45,148 nucleotides of DNA from Clostridiaceae bacterium BRH_c20a (GCA_000961765.1 LADT01000061.1:1-45148), one strand, 5' to 3'. Shown: positions 7,782 to 16,690, numbered from the stretch's first letter. Translations and numbers: made by a program. The notes: generated by a model from the sequence alone, not told the origin.

Positions 7782-8993
7782 ATGATAGTTTTGTTGAAAT
7801 TGCAGAGGTTATTGACTTTTTTCTTGAGTTTTATACTGGTATTTTTAATGCTGGCAAGCGCGGCTTTTTCCGCTGAAGAAGTACTTACTTTAGAGGAGGC
7901 TAAAGAGATGGCCCGAGGTAGCAGAGGCCTTATGCAGTCAGAGCTTGATGCGGAAAAGGCAAAATTTGAATATTACCAGGCTCAAAAAAATTATGATGAT
8001 GTGAAAACACCGTCTTATTATAACCTTTTGCCCTATTATTTTTATCTTAATGAACAAAAAGATCAGGGAATAAATGTTGATGAACAGTTGAAAAATGTAG
8101 AAAAACAAATCAGCGATGCTAAAGGAAAGCTTGATGCAGAGGCTGATAAAGCCGCCTCTGCGAGAGACACCATGGAAAGCAGGGAAATCGCCTATGAAGA
8201 TAGCAAAGCCTCCAAGGAAAAAAGTGAGAAACAGCTAGATTATCAAGTGGAGCAAATGTATACATCAATTTTAGTCCAGGAAGATAAAATGATATCAATG
8301 CATAAAGAACTAGACTATAAATACAATTTGTTAAATATCGAAAGAAAAAAGCTGAAGCTAGGCAACAGTACTCAGGAAAAAGTTGATAAGCTGGCTGTAG
8401 ATACCTCTAATTTTAATAAATCTATTGTCGAGGCCAACAATTCTTTAAAAAACTTAAAAGGTAAGCTTAATGACCTCTTAGGTCGAGATTATGATGTTGG
8501 GCTTAAATTAGTCCCTTTTTCTGTTAATGAAGTTGTTGTCATACCCGTGTACAATAATCTCTTACCGCTAGCTACCCAAAACTATGACAAACTATCTCAA
8601 CTGGAAAAGAATATTGAGGAAAGAAAAAAAGACTTAGATGATGATGCTGTTAAAGATACAGCCTATCAGTCTGATCTGATTAAAATTGAAATAAAAAAAC
8701 TGGAGCTTCAGATTGAAGATGAGAAAATTAAATTAAAAGAGACTATCAATAACCTCATTACAGATATGAATATAAAGCAGAAAAATTATCAACTAGCCAA
8801 AATAGATTGGGAAAATACCCAGAAAAACTATGAACGATCTCAGAAGAGATTTGGACTTGGACTAATTTCCAAGCTGGAATTACTTCAAAGTGAGCTTGAT
8901 TACTTAGCAGGCAAGAATAAATACATGTCTATTGGCTATGATTTTTCCCTTGCCCAAAATAATCTAGAATTAGTTAAGCAAGGAATATTATAA
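7782..8993 (+). CDS. TolC-like coiled-coil outer component of efflux operon
   Basis: The product has a signal peptide (LLTFFLSFILVFLMLASAAFS) with likely cleavage before AEEVLTLEEA, and the mature protein is almost wholly charged coiled coil, as in the outer membrane efflux protein family. The C-terminal part (KRFGLGLISKLELLQSELD) strongly resembles the second TolC repeat motif. The start is uncertain: ATG 7782 touches the AAAGGA sequence, while TTG 7791 has better spacing; both retain the signal peptide. It ends the MacAB operon, so a tripartite pump is implied. A TolC partner in a spore-former with no other outer-membrane gene in view is notable. Confidence 0.8.
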   Translation: MIVLLKLQRLLTFFLSFILVFLMLASAAFSAEEVLTLEEAKEMARGSRGLMQSELDAEKAKFEYYQAQKNYDDVKTPSYYNLLPYYFYLNEQKDQGINVDEQLKNVEKQISDAKGKLDAEADKAASARDTMESREIAYEDSKASKEKSEKQLDYQVEQMYTSILVQEDKMISMHKELDYKYNLLNIERKKLKLGNSTQEKVDKLAVDTSNFNKSIVEANNSLKNLKGKLNDLLGRDYDVGLKLVPFSVNEVVVIPVYNNLLPLATQNYDKLSQLEKNIEERKKDLDDDAVKDTAYQSDLIKIEIKKLELQIEDEKIKLKETINNLITDMNIKQKNYQLAKIDWENTQKNYERSQKRFGLGLISKLELLQSELDYLAGKNKYMSIGYDFSLAQNNLELVKQGIL

Positions 8994-9380
8994 GACGATA
9001 GTCCATAGACGATAGACTATAATCCATCGACAATAGACGATAGACTTACATCTAGCCACCAGTCATCAGTAACTATTTTCTCACACCCCCCCCTCTATAC
9101 AATAAAGCAAAAAGCCAAAGACAAAAGTCTTTAGGCTTTTTTGCTTTCAAATGCGATATAATAAGATATCTGGATTCTATTACTTGCAACTAATCCAAAT
9201 TACTAAGCCACTAAACCCCTCCCAGCACCGATCCCCGGTCCCTGAGCACTAGTCCCTGATCCCAGATCCCTGGTCCCTGGTCCCTGTTCCCTGAGCACTG
9301 AGCACTGAGCACCTGGTGTGCTATTGATTAAAAAAAAATTGGAAGATAAAAAAAGTCGTTAATGACTTGAAACTAAATTC
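8994..9380. other. repeat-rich gap between TolC-like gene and sdh promoter
   Basis: No gene is visible. From 8996 to 9045 there are words such as ATAGTCCATAGACGATAGAC. A terminator lies at 9104-9147. From about 9217 to 9317 a GC-rich tract repeats 7-bp words of the CCCTGGT / CCCTGAG / GCACTGA type, which recur at 34235-34285, 35850-35885, 36216-36245 and 37457-37482. Confidence 0.75.
9104..9147 (+). terminator. intrinsic terminator after the efflux operon
   Basis: AAAGCAAAAAGCC pairs with GGCTTTTTTGCTTT, with the inner pair AAAGAC/GTCTTT enclosing a short loop. The T-rich right arm fits a rho-independent terminator for the efflux operon. Confidence 0.8.
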
Positions 9381-9387
9381 CGAATAT

Positions 9388-9571
9388 TTTACAATATACA
9401 TAATTGACAAAATAATTTGAAGTATTTTTGCTAGGAGGGATACCGTTGGGGCCACCATAGCTGGCAGCAGTTTTTGATGGATTAACAAAAAACTGTTGCC
9501 ATTATTATTTGTGCTATTATTTGCAAGCATTTTTATAATAATATAATTAAACATATAAAGGAGTGTACTAA
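9388..9571 (+). promoter_or_regulatory. sdh promoter and structured leader
   Basis: TTTACA (9388-9393) and AATAAT (9411-9416) are separated by 17 bases, a good sigma-A type promoter. The ~150-base leader contains an AGGAGGG motif at 9434 followed by GATACCGTTGGGGCC. It also has a 13-bp stem (9463-9475 with 9488-9500, one G-U pair, 12-base loop). No T-run follows, so it is not a plain terminator. I do not recognise a known riboswitch. Translation starts after AAAGGAG at 9572. Confidence 0.5.
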
Positions 9572-10183
9572 ATGAATCAAACGGTTAACTATAATCAATT
9601 TATTTTGCGCAAAATTCATTCTTTATTAGGGATTATTCCCTTGGGTATGTTTTTAGCTGTCCATTTTATAGCGAATTCCAGGGTCATTTATGGCGAAGGG
9701 GCCTTTGACCAGGCTGTCCATTTTCTGGAGTTGCTGCCTGGTGTAAGACTAATGGAGATTTTTGTGATTGCGATTCCTCTGCTTTTCCATGGTCTTATGG
9801 GGTTGTATATTGCTTATGAGGCTCGCAATAACCCCAAATCTTACTCTTACTTTAGAAACTGGATGTTTTATTTGCAGAGAATATCGGGAATAATTCTTTT
9901 TGCCTTTATTCTATATCACGTTTGGACAGTAAAGTATGGTGACCCTAATCTTTCCTTTTATCAAATATTACAAGCTCAGATGAGCAATCCCTTTATTTTA
10001 GTTTTTTACATTCTTTCTGTTACCGCAGCAGCATTTCATTTATGTAATGGACTCTGGGGCTTTGCTATTAACTGGGGCATTATTAGTGGAGCGAGGGCCC
10101 AAGCGGTATTTAGCAAAATTACAATAGTCCTGTTCGTTATTTTTAATATTTTCTGGTTTAGAATAACGTTTGCTTTTATTTAA
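9572..10183 (+). CDS. sdhC: succinate dehydrogenase / fumarate reductase cytochrome b558 subunit
   Basis: A 203-residue membrane anchor with five predicted helices, matching the ~202-residue B. subtilis-type SdhC. Histidines at 16, 31, 73, 116 and 156 line up closely with the His pattern of the di-heme B. subtilis protein (13, 28, 70, 113, 155), so two b hemes are expected. It would anchor SdhAB and exchange electrons with menaquinone. First gene of sdhCAB. Whether the enzyme runs as succinate oxidase or fumarate reductase cannot be decided from sequence; the fumarase and malic enzyme genes downstream allow either. Confidence 0.95.
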   Translation: MNQTVNYNQFILRKIHSLLGIIPLGMFLAVHFIANSRVIYGEGAFDQAVHFLELLPGVRLMEIFVIAIPLLFHGLMGLYIAYEARNNPKSYSYFRNWMFYLQRISGIILFAFILYHVWTVKYGDPNLSFYQILQAQMSNPFILVFYILSVTAAAFHLCNGLWGFAINWGIISGARAQAVFSKITIVLFVIFNIFWFRITFAFI

Positions 10184-10216
10184 GGCATATATTTGTCTAG
10201 AAAAGGAGGAAAAGAC

Positions 10217-11959
10217 ATGTCGAATAAAGTTGTTGTAGTAGGCGGAGGTTTAGCCGGACTCTCAGCGGTAATAAAGGCTGTAGAAAGCGGTTTAACGGTA
10301 GATTTGGTTTCCTTGGTTCCGGTTAAAAGGTCTCATTCAGTATGTGCTCAGGGCGGCATTAATGCTGCTATTGATAATAAAAAGGAGGGTGACTCAACCT
10401 GGCAGCATTTTTATGACACAATTTATGGGGGAGACTTTTTAGCCAACCAACCACCTGTTAAAGCCATGTGTGAGGCGGCTCCCCATATTGTCTATCTTTT
10501 TGACCGGATGGGGGTACCCTTTAATAGAACGCCGGAAGGCAATCTTGATTTTAGGCGTTTTGGCGGAACAAAGTTTGCAAGAACGGCATTTGCGGGTGCC
10601 ACTACCGGCCAGCAGTTAATTTATGCTTTAGATGAACAGGTCAGGCGTTATGAAGACGAAGGAAAGGTAAAAATGTACATCGGCTGGGATTTCTTATCGG
10701 CGGTTTTAGACGATGAAGGTAAATGTGTCGGCATGGTGGCCCAGGAGCTGCAAACTATGGAAATCAAGCATTTCCCTGCTGATGCAGTAATTCTTGCCAC
10801 CGGTGGCAATGGCATGGTCTTTGGCAGAAGCACAAATTCAAATATCTGTACCGGAAGTGCTCAAAGTAGTGTCTACCGCCAGGGGGCTATTTATGCAAAT
10901 GGTGAATTTATTCAAGTACATCCTACTGCTATTCCCGGGGAGGATAAGCTGCGGCTTATGTCTGAGTCAGCTAGAGGCGAAGGCGGTAGGGTTTGGACCT
11001 ATAAAGACGGAAAACCTTGGTATTTCCTTGAGGAAATGTACCCCGCCTATGGTAACCTTGTGCCCAGGGATATAGCTACTAGAGCTATCTTTGATGTTTG
11101 TGTTAATCAGAAGTTAGGTATCAACGGAGAAAACATGGTTTATCTGGATGTATCCCATATTCCAAAAGAAGAGCTGGACAGGAAACTTTTTGGTATCCTG
11201 GAAATTTACGAGAAATTTATCGGTGATGACCCTCGGAAAGTGCCTATGAAGATATTCCCCGGCATGCACTATACCATGGGCGGCCTTTGGGTTGATTATA
11301 AGCAAATGACCAATATACCTGGTCTTTTTGCCATTGGGGAATGTGATTATGAGTTTCATGGAGGCAACAGGCTAGGTGCCAATTCCCTTCTTTCTACGGT
11401 TTATTCCGGTATGGTGGCAGGACCGGCTGCAGCCGAGTACATTAGGGACGTAGATAAGAGCAGAGAAATATCTTCAGAGGTCTACGAAAAGGAAGTAAAA
11501 AGACAGACAGAGCTAGTTGAAAACATTTATAAAATGTCCGGTAAAGAAAACCCCTATGAGCTTCATGAAGAGTTAGGGAACTGGATGACAGATAATGTTA
11601 GTGTTGTTCGTTATAATAATAAGCTCGAAGAGACAGACAAAAAACTTCAGGAATTACTGGAAAGGTACAAAAACATCGGCATTTCTGATACCGGAAGATG
11701 GGGCAACCAAACTGTTCACTTTACCCGCAGGCTCTATGATATGCTGGAAATGGCCCGAGTGATTACTATCGGTGCTCTAAATCGTAACGAAAGCCGTGGA
11801 GCCCATTATAAGCCTGATTATCCCGAGCGGGATGATGAAAACTGGATGAAAACTACCCAGGCTATGTATACTCCTCAAGGCCCTAAATTCACTTATGTGC
11901 CGGTTGATGCCCAGGAATTAAAGCCCGTTAAACGGGCATATGACGTAGAAAAACAGTAA
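10217..11959 (+). CDS. sdhA: succinate dehydrogenase / fumarate reductase flavoprotein subunit
   Basis: A 580-residue catalytic subunit interconverting succinate and fumarate. The FAD Rossmann motif GGGLAG is at 9-14, the covalent-flavin histidine is H40 in RSHSVCAQGG, and the active-site segments VHPTAIPG and SARGEGGR are present, as are HYTMGGLWVD and NRLGANSLL. The ATG at 10217 is chosen over an in-frame TTG at 10193 because AAAGGAGG lies directly before it. It lies between sdhC and sdhB in one operon. Confidence 0.97.
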   Translation: MSNKVVVVGGGLAGLSAVIKAVESGLTVDLVSLVPVKRSHSVCAQGGINAAIDNKKEGDSTWQHFYDTIYGGDFLANQPPVKAMCEAAPHIVYLFDRMGVPFNRTPEGNLDFRRFGGTKFARTAFAGATTGQQLIYALDEQVRRYEDEGKVKMYIGWDFLSAVLDDEGKCVGMVAQELQTMEIKHFPADAVILATGGNGMVFGRSTNSNICTGSAQSSVYRQGAIYANGEFIQVHPTAIPGEDKLRLMSESARGEGGRVWTYKDGKPWYFLEEMYPAYGNLVPRDIATRAIFDVCVNQKLGINGENMVYLDVSHIPKEELDRKLFGILEIYEKFIGDDPRKVPMKIFPGMHYTMGGLWVDYKQMTNIPGLFAIGECDYEFHGGNRLGANSLLSTVYSGMVAGPAAAEYIRDVDKSREISSEVYEKEVKRQTELVENIYKMSGKENPYELHEELGNWMTDNVSVVRYNNKLEETDKKLQELLERYKNIGISDTGRWGNQTVHFTRRLYDMLEMARVITIGALNRNESRGAHYKPDYPERDDENWMKTTQAMYTPQGPKFTYVPVDAQELKPVKRAYDVEKQ

Positions 11960-11973
11960 AGGGGGAATAATTG

Positions 11974-12717
11974 ATGCAAACAATTCAAGTAAAAGTTAAA
12001 AGGCAAAACGGTCCTCAGGAAAAACCTTTCTGGGAAGAGTTTAAAATACCTTACAAATCAAATTTGAATGTAATCTCGCTTTTGATGTATATAGCTAAAA
12101 ATCCTGTTAATAGCAAGGGAGAAAAGACAACACCCGTTGTTTATGAGAGTAACTGCTTAGAAGAAGTATGTGGAGCTTGTTCTATGGTAATTAATGGAAA
12201 GGCTAGGCAGGCCTGTACAGCCTTAGTGGATAGCTTAGCCCAGCCCATTACTTTAGAGCCCCTCGATAAATTCCCATTAGTCCGTGATTTATTTGTGGAC
12301 AGGACAGCATTATTTGATGCCCTAAGGAAAGTAAAGGCCTGGGTTGATATTGACGGTACCTTTAATTTAGGGCCAGGGCCCAAGACTACACCCAAGGTGC
12401 AGGAGAAACGCTATGATCTTTCCCGCTGCATGACCTGTGGTGTTTGTTCCCAGGTTTGCCCAAACTACAATACCAAGACAAGCTTCATTGGTCCCCATGC
12501 TGTAGCTCAAGCAGATCTATTTAACTTGCATCCGGTAGGGGGAAATATCAAGGAAGAACGTTTCAAGGCCTTAATGGATAAAGGAGGTATTATGGAATGC
12601 GGGAACTCCCAAAACTGTGTTCGCGCCTGTCCCAAGGAGATTCCTCTAACCCAATCCTTAGCAGAGTTAAAAAGGCAGGCAACCTGGCATTCCATTAAGT
12701 CTCTCTTCACCAAGTAA
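11974..12717 (+). CDS. sdhB: succinate dehydrogenase / fumarate reductase iron-sulfur subunit
   Basis: A 247-residue electron-transfer subunit with all three cluster motifs: plant-type [2Fe-2S] cysteines C61, C66, C69 and C81, a [4Fe-4S] motif CMTCGVCSQVCP, and the [3Fe-4S] set CGNSQNCVRACPKEIP. It links flavin electrons to the heme-containing SdhC. The start at ATG 11974 follows AAAGGGGG; an in-frame TTG precedes it by one codon. Confidence 0.97.
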   Translation: MQTIQVKVKRQNGPQEKPFWEEFKIPYKSNLNVISLLMYIAKNPVNSKGEKTTPVVYESNCLEEVCGACSMVINGKARQACTALVDSLAQPITLEPLDKFPLVRDLFVDRTALFDALRKVKAWVDIDGTFNLGPGPKTTPKVQEKRYDLSRCMTCGVCSQVCPNYNTKTSFIGPHAVAQADLFNLHPVGGNIKEERFKALMDKGGIMECGNSQNCVRACPKEIPLTQSLAELKRQATWHSIKSLFTK

Positions 12718-12755
12718 AAATTATGTTCTGTAGTTAATTTAGGAGGTGGTTATTG

Positions 12756-13601
12756 ATGAGAGAAATTCCTGTAGCCAAAATAGTGGAAACAGTTAAAGGA
12801 CTGTGTATTGAGGCTGCCTGCAACCTTCCCGAAGATGTGGAAGAACTGATTAAGAACAATCAGGTCAAAGAAGAGTCGGAATTCGGCAAGTATATCTTTG
12901 AGCAAATAATTGAAAATGTTAAGCTGGCTCGGGAAGAAAAACAGGCAATGTGTCAGGATACAGGCATAACGGTGGTGTATCTTGAGCTTGGTCAGGATGT
13001 TCACATTACCGGGGGAAGTCTGACAGACGCTATCCACGAAGGTGTTCGTCAGGGCTATCAAGAAGGCTTTTTAAGGAAGTCAGTAGTAGATGATCCGGTT
13101 TTCTTAAGAAAAAATACCGGAGACAACACTCCGGCAGTAATTCATACTGAGGTTGTTTCCGGAGATCATTTGAAAATTATGATAGTTCCCAAAGGGGCCG
13201 GCAGTGAAAATATGGGTGCCTTAAAAATGCTTAAGCCTTCTGATGGTATCGAAGGGATTAAAGACTTTATCCTAAAAACTGTCCGGGAAGCAGGGGGTAA
13301 CCCCTGTCCGCCCATTATTGTAGGGGTTGGGATTGGTGGTACTATGGAAAAGGCTACCATGCTTGCTAAAAGATCTTTAACCCGAAAAGCGAGGGAGCAT
13401 AATCCTGATCAAAACTATAAGGCCTTAGAAGAAGAACTGCTGGAGAAAATTAATCTTTCGGGTATTGGGCCTCAGGGCTTAGGTGGACGGGTCACAGCCT
13501 TGGCCGTTAATATCGAGGCCTTCCCAACACATATTGCCACCTTGCCTGTGGCTGTAAATTTAAACTGTCATGCTTCTAGACATAGTGAAGCAATATTATA
13601 G
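12756..13601 (+). CDS. class I fumarate hydratase, alpha (N-terminal) subunit
   Basis: A 281-residue Fe-S hydro-lyase subunit of the two-part fumarase found in anaerobes, converting fumarate and malate. QAMCQDTGI, GNPCPPIIVGVGIGG and NCHASRHSEA match the cysteine-bearing conserved segments of the fumarase/tartrate dehydratase alpha family. AGGAGGTGG lies seven bases before the ATG. It sits between sdhB and the beta subunit, so succinate, fumarate and malate steps appear co-transcribed. The oxygen-labile cluster agrees with an anaerobe. L(+)-tartrate dehydratase is the alternative, but context favours fumarase. Confidence 0.92.
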   Translation: MREIPVAKIVETVKGLCIEAACNLPEDVEELIKNNQVKEESEFGKYIFEQIIENVKLAREEKQAMCQDTGITVVYLELGQDVHITGGSLTDAIHEGVRQGYQEGFLRKSVVDDPVFLRKNTGDNTPAVIHTEVVSGDHLKIMIVPKGAGSENMGALKMLKPSDGIEGIKDFILKTVREAGGNPCPPIIVGVGIGGTMEKATMLAKRSLTRKAREHNPDQNYKALEEELLEKINLSGIGPQGLGGRVTALAVNIEAFPTHIATLPVAVNLNCHASRHSEAIL

Positions 13602-13618
13602 TAAAGGGAGTGAAACAA

Positions 13619-14176
13619 ATGGCCGGCATAAAGAAGGTAACTACTCCTATAAGCGCGGAGCAAATCAGGGATTTAAAGGCCGGTGACCGAGTAGCCATCA
13701 CGGGTGTTATTTATACAGGAAGGGATGCAGCCCATAAAAATTTGGTAAATCTACTTGCGGAGGGTCAACCGCTGCCTGTTGAACTGGAAAATCAAATTAT
13801 TTATTATGTAGGGCCGACTCCCGCTAAACCAGGACAGGCGATCGGCTCCTGTGGACCGACAACTAGCGGGAGAATGGATGCATATGCCCCCTTATTGATA
13901 AAATTGGGTTTGAAGGGTATGATTGGTAAAGGACCCCGTAATGCAAAGGTAATTTCAGCTATGAAAGAACATGGTGCCGTATACTTTGCAGCAATAGGAG
14001 GAGCTGCTGCAGTTATTGCTCAATCGGTGAAAAAGGCGGAGGTTATTGCCTTCCCTGAGTTGGGACCAGAGGCTATCCACCGCTTAGAGGTTGAGGATTT
14101 CCCCTGCATAGTTGCCATTGATTCAGCGGGTAATGATCTATATGAGAGTGGTTTAGAGCAATACCGCTTATCCTAA
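13619..14176 (+). CDS. class I fumarate hydratase, beta (C-terminal) subunit
   Basis: A 185-residue partner of the preceding alpha subunit. The family segments LKAGDRVAITGVIYTGRDAA, GPTPAKPG, IGSCGPTTSGRMD and IGKGPR are clear. ATG 13619 is preferred over GTG 13610, since AAGGGAG lies eight bases before the ATG and overlaps the GTG. It begins 17 bases after the alpha stop codon. Confidence 0.93.
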   Translation: MAGIKKVTTPISAEQIRDLKAGDRVAITGVIYTGRDAAHKNLVNLLAEGQPLPVELENQIIYYVGPTPAKPGQAIGSCGPTTSGRMDAYAPLLIKLGLKGMIGKGPRNAKVISAMKEHGAVYFAAIGGAAAVIAQSVKKAEVIAFPELGPEAIHRLEVEDFPCIVAIDSAGNDLYESGLEQYRLS

Positions 14177-14218
14177 TTCTGCTTAACCAAAAATAATAGA
14201 TATAGGGAGTGACTATTT

Positions 14219-15448
14219 ATGAATTTAAAAGAACAGGCTCTCAAGCTCCATTTAGACAATAAAGGGAAAATAGAGGTAGTTAGTAAAGTGCCGGTTAAAA
14301 CCCCTTTGGATTTAACTCTTGCCTACACCCCGGGCGTAGCCGAGGCCTGTAAGGAAATAGAAAAAGATGTTGTAAAGGCTTATGATTATACCTCAAAATG
14401 GAATTTGGTAGCAGTTGTATCTGATGGTACTGCCGTCTTAGGTCTCGGAGACATTGGACCGGAAGCAGCTATGCCGGTCATGGAAGGCAAGGCAGTATTA
14501 TTTAAAACCTTTGCTGGTGTAGATGCATTTCCCCTTTGTGTAGCCACAAAAGATGTGGATAAAATTGTTGAAACAGTAAAAATGGTGGAACCGACTTTTG
14601 GTGGGGTTAACCTAGAGGATATATCAGCTCCCCGGTGCTTCGAAATAGAAGAAAGATTAAAAAAGGAAACAAATATTCCGATTTTTCACGATGATCAGCA
14701 CGGTACAGCCATCGTGACAATGGCTGCCATCGTCAATGCCTGTAAAATTGTCAACAAAAAACTAGAGAACATAAAGGTCGTTGTCAACGGAGCAGGGGCT
14801 GCGGCCATTGCAGTCGTGAAACTTTTACTTAGTATGGGTATAAATAATGTAATTCTTTGCGATCGGACCGGCGCTATTTATGAGGGCAGACCTGAAGGAA
14901 TGAATAAGGCTAAGGAAGCTATGGCTAAAGTAACCAATAAGGAACTGGTTAAAGGCAGCTTAGCTGATGCTATGGTAGGCTCTGATGTAATTATCGGTCT
15001 TTCGGGGCCTGGATTGGTTTCTAAAGAAATGGTTGAAACTATGAACGCGGGTCAGATTGTTATGGCTATGTCCAATCCCGTACCGGAAATCATGCCTGAA
15101 GACGCAATAGCAGCGGGAGCTAAGGTAATATGTACCGGTAGATCGGATTTCCCCAATCAGGTAAACAACGTCAGCGCTTTCCCAGGGGTATTTAGAGGCG
15201 CTCTTGATGTTCGAGCAACTGATATCAATGAGGAAATGAAAATTGCAGCAGTTCATGCTATTGCTGGCTTTGTGGGAGATAAGCTGGCAGCTGATTATGT
15301 TATTCCAAGTGCTTTAGATGAGAGAGTTGCTCCTGCAGTAGCTGCCGCAGTTGCTGAAGCTGCCATCAAAAGCGGCGTTGCCCGAATTAAACTTGACCCT
15401 CAGGAAGTAGCTGAAAATTGCCGGAGAATGATGACCCTAGATAAATAG
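14219..15448 (+). CDS. NAD(P)-dependent malic enzyme (short bacterial type)
   Basis: A 409-residue oxidative decarboxylase converting malate to pyruvate and CO2. The malic N-terminal domain (LAYTPGVAEACKEIE, VSDGTAVLGLGDIGPEA), the metal and catalytic stretch PIFHDDQHGTAIV and a dinucleotide fold (VVNGAGAAAIAVVKLL) are all present. The length fits the short NAD-type bacterial enzymes. It is the last gene of the sdhCAB-fumarase block and is followed by a strong terminator, giving a route between succinate and pyruvate. Confidence 0.95.
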   Translation: MNLKEQALKLHLDNKGKIEVVSKVPVKTPLDLTLAYTPGVAEACKEIEKDVVKAYDYTSKWNLVAVVSDGTAVLGLGDIGPEAAMPVMEGKAVLFKTFAGVDAFPLCVATKDVDKIVETVKMVEPTFGGVNLEDISAPRCFEIEERLKKETNIPIFHDDQHGTAIVTMAAIVNACKIVNKKLENIKVVVNGAGAAAIAVVKLLLSMGINNVILCDRTGAIYEGRPEGMNKAKEAMAKVTNKELVKGSLADAMVGSDVIIGLSGPGLVSKEMVETMNAGQIVMAMSNPVPEIMPEDAIAAGAKVICTGRSDFPNQVNNVSAFPGVFRGALDVRATDINEEMKIAAVHAIAGFVGDKLAADYVIPSALDERVAPAVAAAVAEAAIKSGVARIKLDPQEVAENCRRMMTLDK

Positions 15449-15455
15449 TATCCTC

Positions 15456-15496
15456 CAAAACCCTCTGTTGAAAAAATATTTCAACAGAGGGTTTTG
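15456..15496 (+). terminator. intrinsic terminator of the sdh-fumarase-malic enzyme operon
   Basis: A perfect 17-bp stem (15456-15472 with 15480-15496) starting CAAAACCCTCTG and ending in GGGTTTTG, with a short AT-rich loop, seven bases after the malic enzyme stop codon. Confidence 0.92.
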
Positions 15497-15748
15497 TTAG
15501 GTTAAGGTTAAGGTTAAGGCTAAGGTTAAGGTTAAGGTTAAGGTTAAGGTGGAGAATTTAAGATTAAGATTCCGCTTCGCTAGAATATACTGCAAACTTA
15601 ATCACTTAGCCTTATCCGTGGCAATGTATTATTACCACTTAACCTTAACCTAGCGAACGGAGTGAGCGGAACCTTAACCTAGCGAACGGAGTGAGCGGAA
15701 CCTTAACCTTGTTAATGCTTATGCATTAACACTTCTTTAAAAGTCCAC

Positions 15749-15777
15749 TTGTTTCCCTATCAACAAATACGTATAAT
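15749..15777 (+). promoter_or_regulatory. candidate promoter of the GntR-RCK_C regulator gene
   Basis: TTGTTT and a consensus TATAAT are 17 bases apart, about 160 bases before the start codon. The leader would include the AGTCCAT heptamer tract. Confidence 0.45.
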
Positions 15778-15846
15778 AAAGTTATTGTATAATTTACCTT
15801 GAAAATGCCACAATATTGGGGACACTCTTGACGATGATCATAGACA

Positions 15847-15878
<32 letters not shown>

Positions 15879-15937
15879 ACTATAGACTTATTCTAGCCAC
15901 TAAATTGTTGTCCCCGAGCAATAAAAGGGAGGATATC

Positions 15938-16564
15938 ATGGGTCAGTATAAGGATTTAACTGAGATAGCCAGATATGAACAGATCGCTGTGGATTTAGCT
16001 GGTAAGATAGCACATAATGAATACAAAGCGGGTACTAAATTATACGGTCGTTCCACTTTAGCGGGGCAGTATAATGTTTCTCCCGAAACTATCCGCCGGG
16101 CTGTTGCTTTATTGCAAAGCATGAACATTGTTGAAGTTGTAGCAGGCAGAGGGATAATGGTAATCAATAAAGATGCTGCGCGACAGTATTTGGAAAACTT
16201 TAATCAAAGAAAAGGTTTGGCTCAGGCCCAACATGAGTTTACTGAATTATTAGAAAAACGCAGAGAGCTGGATTTGGCCATTGAGCACCAGATTAAAAAA
16301 ATAATGACCTTTAGCTCTAGGCTTATAAATATATTGCCTAAGGTTGAGGAGGCCGAAATATCTAAGAGTTCCCCATTAATTAATAAGAGTTTAAAGGAAG
16401 TAAGCTTCCGAGCTCATACTGGTGCTACGGTATTGGCTGTAGAAAGAAGGGGTGAGGAATACCTTTCCCCTGATTCGGAAATGGTCATCAACGAAGGGGA
16501 TATTTTAGTATACATAGGAGCGGAAGGCTGTAAAGAAAAAGTAGACTCACTCATTAGAGGCTGA
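15938..16564 (+). CDS. GntR-type regulator with RCK_C (TrkA-C) domain, BusR-like
   Basis: A 208-residue protein with a GntR winged helix at about 10-75 (YGRSTLAGQYNVSPETIRRA), a coiled-coil linker at about 85-130, and a C-terminal RCK_C domain at about 132-206 (GATVLAVERRGEEYL, INEGDILVYIG). This order and length match BusR of lactic acid bacteria and streptococci, a c-di-AMP-binding repressor of osmolyte or potassium transport genes. Binding of c-di-AMP is inferred from the architecture only. No transporter gene is adjacent, so its targets are elsewhere or it acts at a distance. ATG with AAAGGGAGG upstream; the gene is alone between terminators. Confidence 0.85.
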   Translation: MGQYKDLTEIARYEQIAVDLAGKIAHNEYKAGTKLYGRSTLAGQYNVSPETIRRAVALLQSMNIVEVVAGRGIMVINKDAARQYLENFNQRKGLAQAQHEFTELLEKRRELDLAIEHQIKKIMTFSSRLINILPKVEEAEISKSSPLINKSLKEVSFRAHTGATVLAVERRGEEYLSPDSEMVINEGDILVYIGAEGCKEKVDSLIRG

Positions 16565-16690
16565 GTAGTAATGCTGAAGCATTACTAAGGTTAAGGCTTC
16601 GCTCACTTCCTTTCGCTAGGTTAAGGTTGATGTTGAGGAAAGATAAGATTAGGATTTCGCTTCGCTAGATTAAGACGGATTAAGCTAGAT
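16565..16690. repeat. AAGGTT-family composite repeat with TAGTAATGC hairpin
   Basis: A TAGTAATGC-TGAA-GCATTACTA hairpin begins one base after the regulator stop codon. It is followed by AAGGTT hexamers, a TTCGCTCAC...TTCGCTAG linker and GATTAAGATTTCGCTTCGCT. Confidence 0.8.

Noticed and set aside
9434-9461. Mini leader peptide in the sdh leader (TTG-GGG-CCA-CCA-TAG after AGGAGGG)
   Set aside because: Only four codons long and without regulatory codon bias; kept as part of the structured leader instead.
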